NCBI GenBank assembly: GCA_018292915.2
Contig: JACVVK020000202.1
Coordinates: 442,501 to 506,500 of the forward strand
Origin: Batillaria attramentaria
Taxonomy: Eukaryota > Mollusca > Gastropoda > Batillariidae
Direction of reading: 5' to 3'
Length of the DNA stretch: 64,000 nucleotides
Shown: positions 34,136 through 45,725 of the stretch, piece after piece
Position numbering within the stretch: position 1 is the first letter of the stretch
Layout of the letters: every line of letters begins with the position of its first letter
The notes under the pieces: generated by a model
Database searches by the model: none
What the model was told of the DNA's origin: nothing
The model's input: only the letters and a program-made list of their open reading frames with translations
Program-made: the position numbers and the translations under genes

Positions 34136-35824
34136 AAAGTGCCTTGGATTGTGTTTACGAAATTGCAAAATTGGAATTTTTTTGACCGGCGCTTCTCGCA
34201 GAAACGTGAAAAAATGTGTTTATCTAAAAGCTCTGTTATTCTTAATACTAAAGCTATAATAGTGCAATAGTTCATGTCATATGTGCAGTTGTCACAAGTG
34301 ACAAAAATACCGGAATGATGAGTAATTTGAAGGAGTCTTTTCATAGATATTTGGCCTTATATGCAAACCACCCCTACCTCGGAAATATTTTTCTTACACA
34401 AAACCTGTCAGAGCTACAGAGCTGTGCTACGAAAACAGGCAGTATAATTGTATGATCTTCCCAATTTCAGAAAATGAAGCCATTTGAACATTTTTTTCGA
34501 AAAAATTCGTAACATGACCGATTTTTAAAAATCGGCGATAACTGTTCTCAAATGCGGCAGGATAAAAATCGTGAAAGGTAGCTCTGGAGAAGGTGAATTC
34601 CCATTTTATCTCAAAGTAAAAAGCCATCCGGCGAGGTGGTTTAGCAGATAGCCATCATTACATCCGTCCACACACACAGACACACACACGTCATTCCCGC
34701 CAAAAAGAACGCAGCAGCAAAGTGTGCACGTAAGGTGTCTATGACGCAGATTTCGTTACGTCACTGTGTGCGTGAAAGTAAGTATTGTGTGGAGAAACGT
34801 CACAGTCTTGTTTTGTATCACTGAAACTTGCTGCTGCGCGTAGCAAAATCTGCCCCGTCTCATAAAGTTGTTTCTCTATAGAGAAACAACTTAAAAACAA
34901 GCTGTTTTGTGGATTTCTAACATCTGCTGCTGCTTCTGGAAAGATTCCTATAAATCATACAACAAAAGAAAGCATGATTTCTTCTCTTTCCAACGATTGT
35001 AGTTCAGTCTATGTTTGACAGCATAATTATGGGACTAGCACCTAGCTGAGATTAAACGCATGTGTTGAGTTGAGCGTCAGCTCGCATTTGGTGACCCCAC
35101 TTTTTACGCTGCGCTCGTAAAACAGCTCTTTCAGTCCGTCTTTTCCACGGGATCTCGGGGGAACATACGGACGTGTTGTCAATTTAAAATTTGCGCGACG
35201 CAAAACTTCTGTCGCCTTACCGGTCAGCCAGAAAGGAAGAGGCTGAAGCAAACACTACAAACCGGCTCTGTCAGTATCAGGAAATGTGCCAAATGAGGAC
35301 TTCCCCAAGTAGGAATCTCTACCTTTAGCCGATGTTTGACGTAACTACTTTTGGTCAAAACGTATTTAAGAACGTTTTATGCACCTCGCTTACAACGCAC
35401 TTTAAAACGGAGTATCTCAGGAACCAAGAATGCTAGAACCTAATTTAGTTTTGCGTTGTGTTCACAACATAATGATTACTACTACAATGCCACATTAATA
35501 TCCGAGATCGCTTCTTTGTAATTAATTTTGGCTGCCTATATACCAGTGTATTGCATGATCCGACTCCATCCCTTCATGATAACTGCCTCGCTCGGGTGGT
35601 GTCACAGTGTCAAACACCCCTTTCTCCCTACGGTACAGTTATACTAGAGACATTTGCAATGCACAAGAGAAGATACGTATGAACACAAACACTCTTTTTC
35701 TAACACTTAAATCAGTCGGGCGTAACGCTAATTAATACAGTACAGCCACACGCAGACAAAGCAGCAGTGTACGGTTCCCAGTTTTCATGCGTAAGCGGAT
35801 GACTTTGTGGCCCGTCCCTGAAGC
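34136..35824. other. Gene-free stretch
   Basis: No element recognised apart from a perfect palindrome, AAGTTGTTTCTCTA and its complement, at 34866-34893. Confidence 0.5.
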
Positions 35825-35832
35825 TATATAAA
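35825..35832 (+). promoter_or_regulatory. TATA-like TATATAAA ahead of the 30-bp minisatellite
   Basis: A strong TATA match 40 bp before the left inverted repeat of the array. Whether it drives transcription of the array is not shown by sequence. Confidence 0.35.
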
Positions 35833-35870
35833 GCTTTGACGATATGGGTTTATGTTTCTGCTGCATATGG

Positions 35871-37504
35871 GTAATAACGCTCAGTTGGTACAGTTCGCCC
35901 GATTGGGGGGAGCAAATGTATCACGTCCTGGTCACATGCAGGGGGTGCAAATGTATCCTGGTCACATGCAGGGAGTGCACATGTATCCTGGTCACATGCA
36001 GGGGGTGCAAAGGTATCCTGGTCACATGCAGGGGGTGCAAATGTATCCTGGTCACATGCAGGGGGTGCACATGTATCCTGGTCACATGCAGGGGGTGCAA
36101 ATGTATCCTGGTCACATGCAGGGGGTGCAAATGTATCCTGGTCACATGCAGAGAGTGCACATGTATCCTGGTCACATGCAGGGAGTGCACATGTATCCTG
36201 GTCACATGCAGGGGGTGCAAATGTATCCTGGTCACATGCAAGGGGTGCAAATGTATCCTGGTCACATGAAGAGGGGTGCAAATGTGTCCTGGTCACATAC
36301 AGGGGAATGCAAATATATCCTGGTCACATGCAGGGAGTGCACATGTATCCTGGTCACATGCAGGGGGATGCAAATGTATCCTGGCCACATGCAGGGGGGA
36401 TGCAAATGTATCCTGGCCACATGCAGGGGGGATGCAAATGTATCCTGGTCACATGCAGGGGGTGCAAATGTATCCTGGTCACATGCAGGGGATGCAAATG
36501 TATCCTGGTCACATGAAGAGGGGTGCAAATGTGTCCTGGTCACATACAGGGGAATGCAAATGTATCCTGGCCACATGCAGGGGGGATGCAAATGTATCCT
36601 GGTCACATGCAGGGGGTGCAAATGTATCCTGGTCACATGCAAATGTATCCTGGTCACATGAAGAGGGGTGCAAATGTGTCCTGGTCACATACAGGGGAAT
36701 GCAAATATATCCTGGTCACATGCAGGGAGTGAACATGTATCCTGGTCACATGCAGGGGGATGCAAATGTATCCTGGCCACATGCATGGGGGGATGCAAAT
36801 GTATCCTGGCCACATGCAGGGGGATGCAAATGTATCCTGGCCACATGCAGGGGGGTGCAAATGTATCCTGGTCACATGCAGGGAGTGAACATGTATCCTG
36901 GTCACATGCAGGGGGATGCAAGTGTATCCTGGTCACATGCGGGGGGGGGGGGGGTATGTATCCTGGTCACATGCAGGGGGATGCAAATGTATTCTGGTCA
37001 CATGCGGGGGAAAGCAAATGTGTCCTGGTCACATGCGGGGGGGGGGGGATACAAATGTATCCTGGTCACATGCAGTGGGTGCAAATGTATCCTGGTCACA
37101 TGCAGTGGGGGCAAATATACCCGAGCTCTCCACTGAGTGGGGTGATTGTATCCCGCCCTTCAGTCCGGTCAGCCCGTTCTCGCGATGTTTGCACGCTATT
37201 TTCATCCACAGGCTCGTTTTCCGGAAAGCGAAACGGTTACAAATTACAACGGATAGTGTACACACACATATATACGTGTATATATTTTCACCATCTGATG
37301 GCTACATTCGGGTAATGCTTTCGTTTAAAAGTTACATTTATGAAACGAATTTAGGTGTCACGTGACTTCAACTCGCGAGACCCAAAATCCAGAATACATT
37401 TGCACCCCGCGCTGCTCAGCTGGGGTACATTCGCTCCCAGTGCGCATGACTGGTATACATTTGCACCCCCAACAGGCGACGTGTACCAACTGAGCGGTAA
37501 TAAC
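35871..37504. mobile_element. Inverted-repeat-flanked composite carrying a 30-bp minisatellite
   Basis: Left arm 35871-35920 and right arm 37456-37504 are imperfect inverse complements sharing GCTCAGTTGGTACA, TCGCC, TTGGGGG and GCAAATGTA. The arm motif GCTCAGTTGGTA resembles a tRNA A-box; no B-box is seen. The array fills the space between them, and its unit motif GCAAATGTA is also the inner end of each arm, so array and arms share an origin. Confidence 0.7.
35926..37115 (+). repeat. 30-bp minisatellite, about 39 units
   Basis: Unit TATCCTGGTCACATGCAG plus GGGGTGCAAATG. Early units are exactly 30 bp and in register; later ones are 30-34 bp with TGGCCACATG, AAGAGGGG and G-run variants. All six frames are largely open because the unit lacks stops. 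Confidence 0.95.
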
Positions 37505-37556
37505 TCGTCATACGGCATAATGATAACGCGATACTGTAACAGCGGTTACAGTCTCA

Positions 37557-37562
37557 AATAAA
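37557..37562 (+). promoter_or_regulatory. AATAAA past the minisatellite composite
   Basis: Lies 53 bp beyond the right inverted arm; with the TATATAAA at the other end it would bound a 1.7-kb unit. Could be chance. Confidence 0.25.
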
Positions 37563-38027
37563 GAGAGCGCGTGGGTTATGATAATGAAGAGAAGGGAGGA
37601 AACACAGTGAGGGTTTGCCATCCGGGGGGCGGAGTATGTTGCGAAGTGTTTTCATAGACAATTTCCTGTTCATCAGAAACAATAAGGTATTGGGTATCAC
37701 TTAATTGTTGGAAGCACCTCCCCGGCCCTCTCCCGCCCCTCTAGCCTAGGTGGCTCAAGGGTACAGACCCAGCTCAAAGGAAGAAACAAAAGACTAGCTT
37801 TCGCATAATGCCAGCCCCATCCCCATGAAAATAACACACACACAAAAACAAAAAAAACCGCTAAATTTTGAGCGTTCAGATCTCGACAAAACCTAAATTT
37901 GTACAGACTTTTTCCAGTACCCCACCCCCACTGTCTTTGAAATCTCCTTTGCAGTGTGGACAGAAGGCCTTAAACGAAAGGGATAATAAAGTAGTAAAAG
38001 AAAAAGGGGGGGGGGGAGGAGGGGGGG

Positions 38028-38240
38028 GGTGAGCGGTGATCTAATAGGTAGCATGTCGGATTTAGCCGCTGCGCTACTGAACGGCCGTCACCAGTGTCAT
38101 GGCGATGAAGCGTGGGTTCGAGCCCAGGTCGAGCTTGTGATATGATACCGGTTTTTCCTGGCTACCGGGCTGCTCATAGGGGGTTTCTCTCCGGGTTAAT
38201 CCGGCTTTCCTCCCCCCCCCCCCCCCCCCCCAGCAAAATT
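38028..38240 (+). mobile_element. tRNA-derived SINE-E
   Basis: AGCGGTGATCTAATAGGTAG head, B-box GTGGGTTCGAGCCC, then TTCTCTCCGGGTTAATCCGG, related to the SINE-B central block, ending in a C-run. Confidence 0.65.
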
Positions 38241-38381
38241 GTTTTTAAAAAAATAAAGGATAGGTGTTGGGTGGTGCTGCACCGCGGTGGCGAGCTTCCT
38301 CCGGGGGAAGCAGCCCGAATTTCCCGAAAGGAATTTTTTTTTTTATTCTTTCGATGAGTGCCTGCTGACAGATTCTTGTTT

Positions 38382-38382
<1 letters not shown>

Positions 38383-38461
<79 letters not shown>
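38383..38461. repeat. (CA)n microsatellite
   Basis: About 39 CA units, directly 5' of a SINE-A fragment. Confidence 0.95.
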
Positions 38462-38463
<2 letters not shown>

Positions 38464-38482
38464 CCACCCCCCACCCACCCCC

Positions 38483-38580
38483 AATACTGCAGCCAAACGT
38501 ATGTGCTGGCTTTCTCTTCTCCGTTGCTGTCTATGACGTGGTGGAAAAAGGACGTTCCACTACCAACCACCAACACTGAC
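38483..38580 (+). mobile_element. SINE-A fragment
   Basis: ATGTGCTGGCTTTCTC and GTGGTGGAAAAAGGACGTT remain. Confidence 0.6.
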
Positions 38581-38631
38581 ACTTCCTGCCCATCTTGACC
38601 ATTAACCCCACCCCCTTCCCCACCCACCCGT

Positions 38632-38659
38632 CCCCCCCCCCCCCCCCCCCCCCCCCCCC
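38632..38659. repeat. Poly(C) run
   Basis: About 28 C; possible assembly weak point. Confidence 0.85.
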
Positions 38660-39288
38660 GGCCTCCCTCTCCTCTCCTTCCCCAAAGAGGAGGGGCAGCT
38701 GCACAGTAAGATCCCCGCCCACTTTTCATAGGGCGCGCGAGAGGCACGCGCTAGCGAGAGCCCTCCCCACTGGCGAGAGGATTTTTAATTGAACTTTTCT
38801 GTTGCCGTGTCGTCTGATAGCGCGTGCGATACTGCGCATGCTCGAGTTCAACGGGCCCAGCTGGGCGCCTGTATGACAAGAGGACTTCTCGGGTTTTGGG
38901 TTACTGTCCACTTGTTTCGGTCAGTTTGTTCACTGTGAAATTCACCCCCCACCCGCCCTTGTTAAATGAAGCTAATACAAATGAAACAATAAATAAACTA
39001 ACCGTACTAAAATCGAGAAAGAATTGAAATGGGTTTTAATGTACACGTTTTAACTTATACTTACTCTGACTGCCTGACAGCTTCAAATGAATAGTAAAAA
39101 ATAGGGAGGAATTTTTTTTTCTTCTTTTTTTTTTACAGTCTGTAACGTGTCTGTTGTTGTTTTGTTTTTTTCATTAAGTGGGACAAAAATGAAAGTTTTC
39201 TTAGCAGTACTGAAATAAACTTACTACGTTTTTTGTGTTGTTTTGTTTTTGTTTGTTTGTTTGTTTGTTTGTTTGTTTGTTTGTTTGT

Positions 39289-39437
39289 TTACCACGTGAT
39301 TGTAATACGTTTATGTCCTGTGTGTGAGAGAATGCGTGTGATTCACGTGAGCGTGCGTGTTGGGTTTAGCTCGCGGCGCTTTGAGCCAAAATATTTGGGA
39401 TAAAGCGCCTATATTAATGCGATTATTATTATTTGTT
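39289..39437 (+). mobile_element. SINE-B 3' end
   Basis: Starts at ACCACGTGATTGTAATACG, contains GTAAAGCGCC-like ATAAAGCGCC and ends in (ATT)n; a (GTTT)n tract abuts its truncated 5' end. Confidence 0.85.
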
Positions 39438-39439
39438 TT

Positions 39440-39760
39440 TTTGGGGGTGGTTGTTGGTTTGTTTGGGGTTTTGTTGTTGTTGTTTGTTGTTGTTTGATTT
39501 TTTGTAAGGGTGGAGGGGGTGTTTTGTTTTGATGTTGTTTTGTTTGGTTGTTTTTCTTTTTGTTTTTGTTGTTTTTGTTTTTGTTATTTTGTTTTTGTTT
39601 GTTTATTTGATTGTTTGTTGGTTGTTGTTGTGTATTTGGTGGTTTTTGTTGTTGTCGTTTTTTGTTTTGTTTTTTGTTGTTGTTGTTTTTTGTTTTTTTT
39701 GTTTGTTTGTTGTTGTTGTTTTTTTTTTTGTTGTTTTTTTTTTTTTGGGGGGGGGGGGTT
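39440..39760. repeat. T/G-rich low-complexity tract
   Basis: GTT/GTTT-type repeats and a G-run. Translated runs of Phe/Val/Cys here are not proteins. Confidence 0.85.
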
Positions 39761-40105
39761 GCTGTCGTTAAGTTTTGTTTGTTTGGGTTATTTCGTGTTT
39801 GTTGCGTTCGTGTTTTCGATGCTGCTGCTATGTTTCGTTTGCCTACTTGCTTGTCTGTTCGTTTGTTTCTTTGTTCCAGAGAACTGTCTCCGATAAACAT
39901 GAAATCTACACCAACTAAAACAAGCGTCAGAGTTCCCGCTTGGACCGTCAGTACCTACAGCTGGATGTGCCGCCCACACGGCCGGGGCACTGAAGCGAGA
40001 CGGTGCTGGGAGGGCCGGGGGAAAACTGATATATTGAACAGCAGCTGGCCACCCGGCGACAGGTAGAGCGGCGACAACAAAGCGGGAGGCAGGTACGAGA
40101 CAGAG

Positions 40106-40114
40106 GTATATAGC
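40106..40114 (+). promoter_or_regulatory. Candidate TATA box (GTATATAGC) of an upstream non-coding exon
   Basis: A TATA match followed, at promoter-like distance, by about 520 bp of non-repetitive, balanced-composition sequence ending in a consensus donor. It is the only such combination on the plus strand upstream of the bHLH gene. Confidence 0.4.
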
Positions 40115-40135
40115 AGCAGCCAGTCAGTGGGACAG

Positions 40136-40658
40136 CCAGCAACAAGTGGAAGCGCTCCATCTCAACACTTTCACTTTCAGTAGCACCAGAGGCAGGACTG
40201 GAACCTAAGGTACTCGAGCCATTCAGATCTTAAAAAGGTCTTGCACGTCACTTTGGGAGGAACTGTTCATGTCGTCAAGTTGCTGTAGGCGCTGAGCTAC
40301 AGCTAATTTGGAGTTGTCCCTGTAGCAAAACTGAACGTCGATCGTAATTATGCCGTCAGTGTACGGGTGAGGTAGTATCGTAGGCAGACGACAGTGCCTG
40401 CCGCCTCAGGTGACAATTTGGAACAATTAGCGAAAAGACATCTGCAGAACCTGTTCAGTCAGCCCCCTTCAAGATCGCCGATGAAGTAAGAGAGAGAGTC
40501 TGTTTCGGGTTTACTGGACAAGTTCATCTGACCAGCTTCATCTGTTTAGCACACTGACTGTGGTAGACTCAAGAAAACTCGGTGACATCACTGGAGGACA
40601 AATCGAGTTTCATTTCGAGGCAGTCTGTACTTCGTTCGCATTTCATCACCTGTCTCTG
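40136..40658 (+). other. Candidate 5' UTR exon ending at a consensus donor
   Basis: CTCTG before GTAAGT at 40659. No long ORF; short upstream ATGs only. I infer it may splice to the acceptor at 50562 of the bHLH gene across a repeat-filled intron of about 9.9 kb. A lncRNA is an alternative. Confidence 0.35.
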
Positions 40659-40760
40659 GTAAGTCATTATTAATTTTGTTTCTTTATTTATTTATTGTCC
40701 TGGTCTCAAATTTATGTGGGGGTTTTTTCCTACCTTTTTGATAGCTCCCGTATCATTTAT

Positions 40761-41002
40761 GTTAAGCAAATAAAAGCGACATAAAAGGGACAGAAACCAC
40801 TTAACTTTCACAAAGGACGGCACAGGTCAACGTTTCGGCTTTCGCCTTCTTCAGAACACAAACAAATCTTTTTTGGGTTTTTTTGTGTCCTTTTTGTTTT
40901 GTTTGTTTGTGTCCTGAGGAAGGCGAAAGCCGAAACGTTGACCTGTGCCGTCCTTTGTGAAAGTTGTTTCTGTCCCTTTTATGTCGCTTTTATTTGCTTA
41001 AC
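40761..41002. mobile_element. Fold-back element with 12-bp target-site duplication
   Basis: Arms 40761-40866 and 40902-41002 are almost exact inverse complements. TCATTTATGTTA occurs at 40753-40764 and 41037-41048. Each arm carries CTGARGAAGGC-GAAA-GCCGAAACG reading outwards, like the hammerhead-type motif of Penelope-like element repeats. No coding sequence. Confidence 0.85.
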
Positions 41003-41302
41003 TTGTAACCACTTCGCCGTCATTACCGTTTCCTTCTCATTTATGTTAGTTTTATAGTGTCTCAGAAGCGTACATGGATGAAAGTCGCGTATACAGCACC
41101 TTGGTTCCTTGAGAAATAGGTTTGACTGTAGTGAAATCGAAAGTTAGTAAAAAAAAAAAAAAACATTGACAGTACTCATTACTGGAAAACATCAATGATT
41201 AGAAAGACATGATCATACCCAGTAGAAAAAACAAATCGCGTGTAACTGCGTGTCTTTACGGCATATACACGTATCAATGTATACTGGAGTCGTGTGGTTT
41301 AT

Positions 41303-41420
41303 TGTTTGGGGGGTTAACGTTCTGTTTTCACCACACAAGGCTGATATGAAGGACGGTTTACCGAGGGGGAAAAAAGCAGGTACAAATATTTAGCCTGCAG
41401 TGCGGAACAGAATTCACATG
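41303..41420 (-). mobile_element. Degenerate SINE-A fragment
   Basis: GTTAACGTTCTGTTTTCACCAC and ACAAATATTTAGCC remain in complement orientation, highly diverged. Confidence 0.55.
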
Positions 41421-41512
41421 TTAAGTTTTAGTTACATGTTATGTCGTTGCTTTCTTGACAGAGTCTAGAGCAGCCCAGCGGAGAATTTGTTGTTGTTGTT
41501 GTTTTTGTTTTT

Positions 41513-41548
<36 letters not shown>

Positions 41549-41639
41549 TTCTTGTGTGTTTGTGTATGTGTGTGGGGGTTTTTGGTGGGTTTTTTGTCGT
41601 TGTTGTACACATAGAACCCCCTCCTTCCCCGTTGTCTGC

Positions 41640-43911
41640 TGCTGGTCTATGAAACTCCCAAAGACAAAGAAAAACGGCCATACGACTATCAACTATAGAT
41701 CCTTCAAACATTTCAAACAGGATTCTTTTCTTGCTGATCTTCACAACACTTCATTCATAGACGTGTTCCTTACCAATGACCCGGACTCGGCTATGTCAGT
41801 TTGGTATGACCGTTTCCTAGGCGTTCTCAATAGACATGCCCCTCTGCGGGTAAAAAGAGTAAAGAGCGAAAAGCTTCCTCCCTGGCTAACAACAGAACTA
41901 ATGCAAGCAATGGCTCTAAGGGACGATCTCAGAAGGGAAAAACGTTTTAATGAATTCAAGCAGCAACGCAATCGAGTCAAGCTCATGGTCCGTGAAGCGA
42001 AAAAGAATTTTGTTCGTAATACTGTGAAAGATAATAAAGATGTAGCCACGGTGTGGCGTGTACTGAACACGCTCAATCGTGGTAGCAGCGTTAAGTCTCA
42101 ATCTATTCCTAATGATCTCTCTGCTGATACCTTTAATGATCATTTTCTCTCCGTTACAGAGGTATCATTCCCATCGCGGTCATATGACTCAGACAACTGC
42201 TGCTCTGAGGTCTTGTCCGATTTTTGTAAACAAAAGACTGCTGGTACACATTCGTTCTCTATTCCTTTTCTTGCTGTTCACGAAGTGGGCAAACTTATAA
42301 GTACCATGACCAGCAAGAAATCATCTGGACCAGATGACATAAGCCCACAGCTATTGAAAATGTCTCTCCCATACATCGTAGAGTCTCTTACCTTTATTTA
42401 CAATATGTGCATTGAACAAAATAAATTGCCCCTCTGTTTTAAAAATGCGAAAGTCATCCCGCTACCCAAAACAAAAGATCGCTCTGACCCCAATAACTAT
42501 CGTCCAATATCCTTGTTGTCTGTACTCTCAAAGCCTCTTGAGAAGCACGTTCATAAACATCTCACCGAATATATGGAACAGCGCAAACTTTTTCACCCTT
42601 TTCAGTCTGGTTTCCGCGCCGGTCACTCGTGCCACACAGCTCTCAGTCGACTATCCGACACGTGGCTGTCTAATAATAAGTCTCAGATAACAGGGGCAAT
42701 ATTCCTGGATTTTAAAAAAAGCTTTCGATGTCGTGGAACCACAACTTATTAATTTCAAAACTCCATTTTTGTTTCAGGAATACTTCAGCCGTTTCGTTTA
42801 TTTGAGTGAAAGAAAGCAGAAAGTTCTTGTGAACGGGTCATACTCCTCTCTCAAAAACGTAAAGTTTGGTGTACCACAAGGGAGTGTCCTCGGGCCACTC
42901 CTATTCTGTTTATATATTAATGATTTACCCCTTCACTTAACTTCTAAAAAAGCCCAGTGCGACTTGTTTGCGGATGATACGTCGATCCACACTGCAGGCA
43001 ATTCTGTTACTGACGCAGCTGGCACTCTCCAACAAAGCCTTCACGACGTGTCTGCGTGGTGTAAAAATAATGCTATGGTCATCCATCCCACAAAGACTAA
43101 ATCTATGGTAATTGCTACCAGACAGAAGCACCAGCTACGCCCCCTGTCACTAGACTTGTTGCTTGACGGTAATCCCATTGAGCAAGTGTCTGAGCATCGG
43201 CTACTAGGGATTACAATTGGCGACCAGTTGAAGTGGCAAGCTCACACCGACAATGTTTGTAAAATTATCTCCAAGAATCTATTCATGTTATCAAAATTAC
43301 GCCAGTTCACAGACACGGACGCTAGAAAACTGTTTTACGATGCTCATATACGGTCTCATGTTAACTACGCATCAACGGTGTGGGATAGTTGTAGCGAGGT
43401 TCATTTGAAAAGACTGAACTCTTTACTCAGAAGAGCGGCAAAGCAAATGATACCTGATCCAACAGTTACAACTGACCAGAAATTTAAAAAAGCAGGTATT
43501 CTTTGTCTAAATGATCAGTTACGCTTCAACAAGGCAACATTTATGTTTAAAATATGGAATCACAAAGCGCCTGAGTATATGTCTCACTTTTTCTGTCGCT
43601 CGGAATCTAGCTTTGGAAACAGAAACAAACTGTACCTTATCCCAAAACCGAGAATCGACATTTATAAGACTAGCTTATCTTTTGCAGGTGCATTCCTTTG
43701 GAATTCACTCCCAAGTAAATTGAAAACCGCTTCTTCAGTGACGTCCTTTAAAGCCAGTCTTTACAAATATCTCGCAAACATCAATGTCTCCTGATAACAC
43801 ATGCCTTTCCCACTAGGAAGACATTTTCTATCACCATAACCGCATACTTGTTTTCTCATATAGTTCTCCCCACTGTATATTCATCAGGATGTCGATTAAT
43901 TTGTTTCCATG

Positions 43912-43946
<35 letters not shown>

Positions 43947-44142
43947 CACACTTGATTTTTTTTTTGTTTTTTCTTCTTCTTCGCCTTCTTTTTCCTTTCC
44001 GTAGTCGTAGCTCTAGTTGTAGTACTTCAGTAGTTTATAGCAACGGCAGATACGTAAAATGACTATGTGGACAACAATGTCAATATCTTTACCGTTGAGA
44101 AAGCTTCATTGATTCATTGATTCTTCTCTCTCTCTCTCTCTC
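41640..44142 (+). mobile_element. 5'-truncated CR1/Jockey-group non-LTR retrotransposon, inactive
   Basis: Reading from about 41660 there is a pre-RT region, then RT blocks: SSGPDDISPQLLK, VIPLPK..DPNNYRPISLLS, FQSGFRAGHSC, FLDFKK, then in another frame [20 protein letters not shown] and the FADD catalytic motif (about 42973), and a C-terminal [19 protein letters not shown] ending at 43794. The endonuclease domain is missing. A 7-A run at 42713-42720 shifts the frame inside the FDFKKAFD-type block, and another shift lies near 42738. The 3' UTR has a (GT)n run and ends with hairpin tail 4 and GATTCATT-type repeats. No RNase H domain is seen. Confidence 0.92.
41687..43794 (+). pseudogene. Broken reverse transcriptase ORF of the retrotransposon
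   Basis: The first frame stays open to 42750 and the second from 42733 to the TGA-adjacent stop at 43794. The RT palm is split between the two frames near the first catalytic Asp block; the FADD block is intact in the second. Upstream of 41687 the open frame runs into (GT)n sequence that is not part of the element. Confidence 0.85.
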
Positions 44143-44214
44143 ACGTAGTTATCATTCATCATAATTACTGACCAGTTTAGCCTGCTATTTCAATACTGTG
44201 AATATGTACTTGTT

Positions 44215-44215
<1 letters not shown>

Positions 44216-44249
<34 letters not shown>
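44216..44249. repeat. Poly(C) run of about 34
   Basis: Abuts dispersed repeat Z. Confidence 0.9.
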
Positions 44250-44250
<1 letters not shown>

Positions 44251-44254
44251 AGCA

Positions 44255-44335
44255 TTATCATAAGCGGTGCTTATTTATGCTCACTAATTGTTTACTTGTA
44301 CGAATTGTATCGCAATAGACCTGTTTAAACCAACT
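44255..44335 (+). repeat. Dispersed repeat Z, second copy
   Basis: CATAAGCGGTGCTTATTTATG and ATAGACCTGTTTAAACCAA match 30945-31070 inverted, without the SINE scrap. Confidence 0.7.
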
Positions 44336-44794
44336 CACATGCGACCCTCGCATTAGTGTTTCCCAGATCAGCGATCGCAGCGTACAAGAAGACAAAATAT
44401 ATAGTTCTGGTACACTCTGGCTGTATATCACATGTACCACGCGTTCACAATTTGAGTAAACCCACACCAAAGTTTCATCGAGTTCTACTACCACAGCTGG
44501 GGATGAATTAAGCGGAGTTTGCTTGTTTGTTTGTTTTTTTTTCCCTCCACACGTGCAAACAATACACACAGCATAATTGAACATAAATCTCCATTGTATA
44601 GATGCAGGATGACACGTGACAGCTGGAACAGTACAATCAACTGAAATGGGTGGGAAAGCTGCGTGGTGGTTTATGATCTGTGCAAGGCCATGAACACATA
44701 AATTCCGTACAGTGACAAGAGCACATATAAACTGTACATAACGACCACCAAAAAAAAAACAAAAATGTATAATATCGAGGGTTCCCAGGCAGGA

Positions 44795-44798
<4 letters not shown>

Positions 44799-44834
<36 letters not shown>
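44799..44834. repeat. (CT)n microsatellite
   Basis: About 18 CT units. Confidence 0.93.
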
Positions 44835-44837
<3 letters not shown>

Positions 44838-45106
44838 TTCTATCTATATAGTTAGAACCTGCTGGGAGGGAACCGTCCCTCGATATGATGCTGACTGACA
44901 TAAAAATGGGACGGTGGCGGAAGAAACACGTGTTCAAGTTCAAATGATGATTGTTCAATTTGTTCGCAAATCATTTAATTACAGAAGTACGCAGTTGTCT
45001 TACTGCCTATGTATTTTGCCCGTCAAAGGGACTAATCCTATCATTTTAAGGCTCACAGTTCGTTCTGAAGCGTGTACGTGTTATCTATCATCACTCTACT
45101 TAGACA

Positions 45107-45385
45107 CCTGGACAGTGACAGCGTCTGTAATGCTGGCACTGAGCCAACACAAGCGTTCTCGATGACGTGGCGACCACCCTGAGCGCTCCAGTAGTGTAAC
45201 AACACACGTAGAATTTGAACGTTCGACCGCTCGTTCAAATTCTGACAACGCTGTATCGCACTAAGAGCTGTACTAAATCACCAAGATCAGCAGAGTATTT
45301 CGAGCGTACAGGCGCACTCGCGATCGAAACTGTTCCAAAACATAAGCTGTCTTAGCAAAGATGGAATCGGCCCGTTTAATATAAT
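45107..45385. repeat. Dispersed repeat X, copy 1
   Basis: GGACAGTGAC, CTGGCACTGAGCCAACA, GAGTATTTCGAGCGTACAGG and CAAAACATAAGCTG blocks are shared in order with 58346-58605. No coding potential, no terminal repeats visible. Confidence 0.85.
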
Positions 45386-45426
45386 TATTTGTCACAAAGT
45401 TGTTAGAAACTGTTTGAATACAGTCC

Positions 45427-45595
45427 GGGGAGCCGGGGTGGCCGAATGGTAGAGCGTTGGACTCTCAATGCTCGGGTTGTGAGTTCGTATCCCGGCTGGG
45501 GCCAAATATTTGTGCTGGCTTTTTCATCGTTGCCCCGTCTTTGATATCACCCGTACGTGGTGGAAAAGGACGTTAAACCCCCAAACACCCACCCA
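45427..45595 (+). mobile_element. SINE-A with target-site duplication
   Basis: Full-length copy close to the family consensus. AATACAGTCC lies at 45417-45426 and 45601-45610. Confidence 0.92.
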
Positions 45596-45684
45596 TGAAT
45601 AATACAGTCCTTATCAGCAAACTTTACAAGCAACAACTCAAACTAAACAACCAACCAGCTTTCCCTAGAGAGAAAACATTTTAC

Positions 45685-45725
<41 letters not shown>

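Noticed and set aside
35852..36661. 269-codon open frame of MYPGHMQG repeats
   Set aside because: The 30-bp unit contains no stop in any frame, both strands are equally open, and units of 31-34 bp break the register. It is minisatellite, not a supported protein.
40902..40960. Functional hammerhead ribozyme in the fold-back arm
   Set aside because: Core-like motifs and CGTC are present, but the bases next to CTGAGGA and after GTC do not pair as helix I, and there is one extra A before stem II. Kept only as a similarity.
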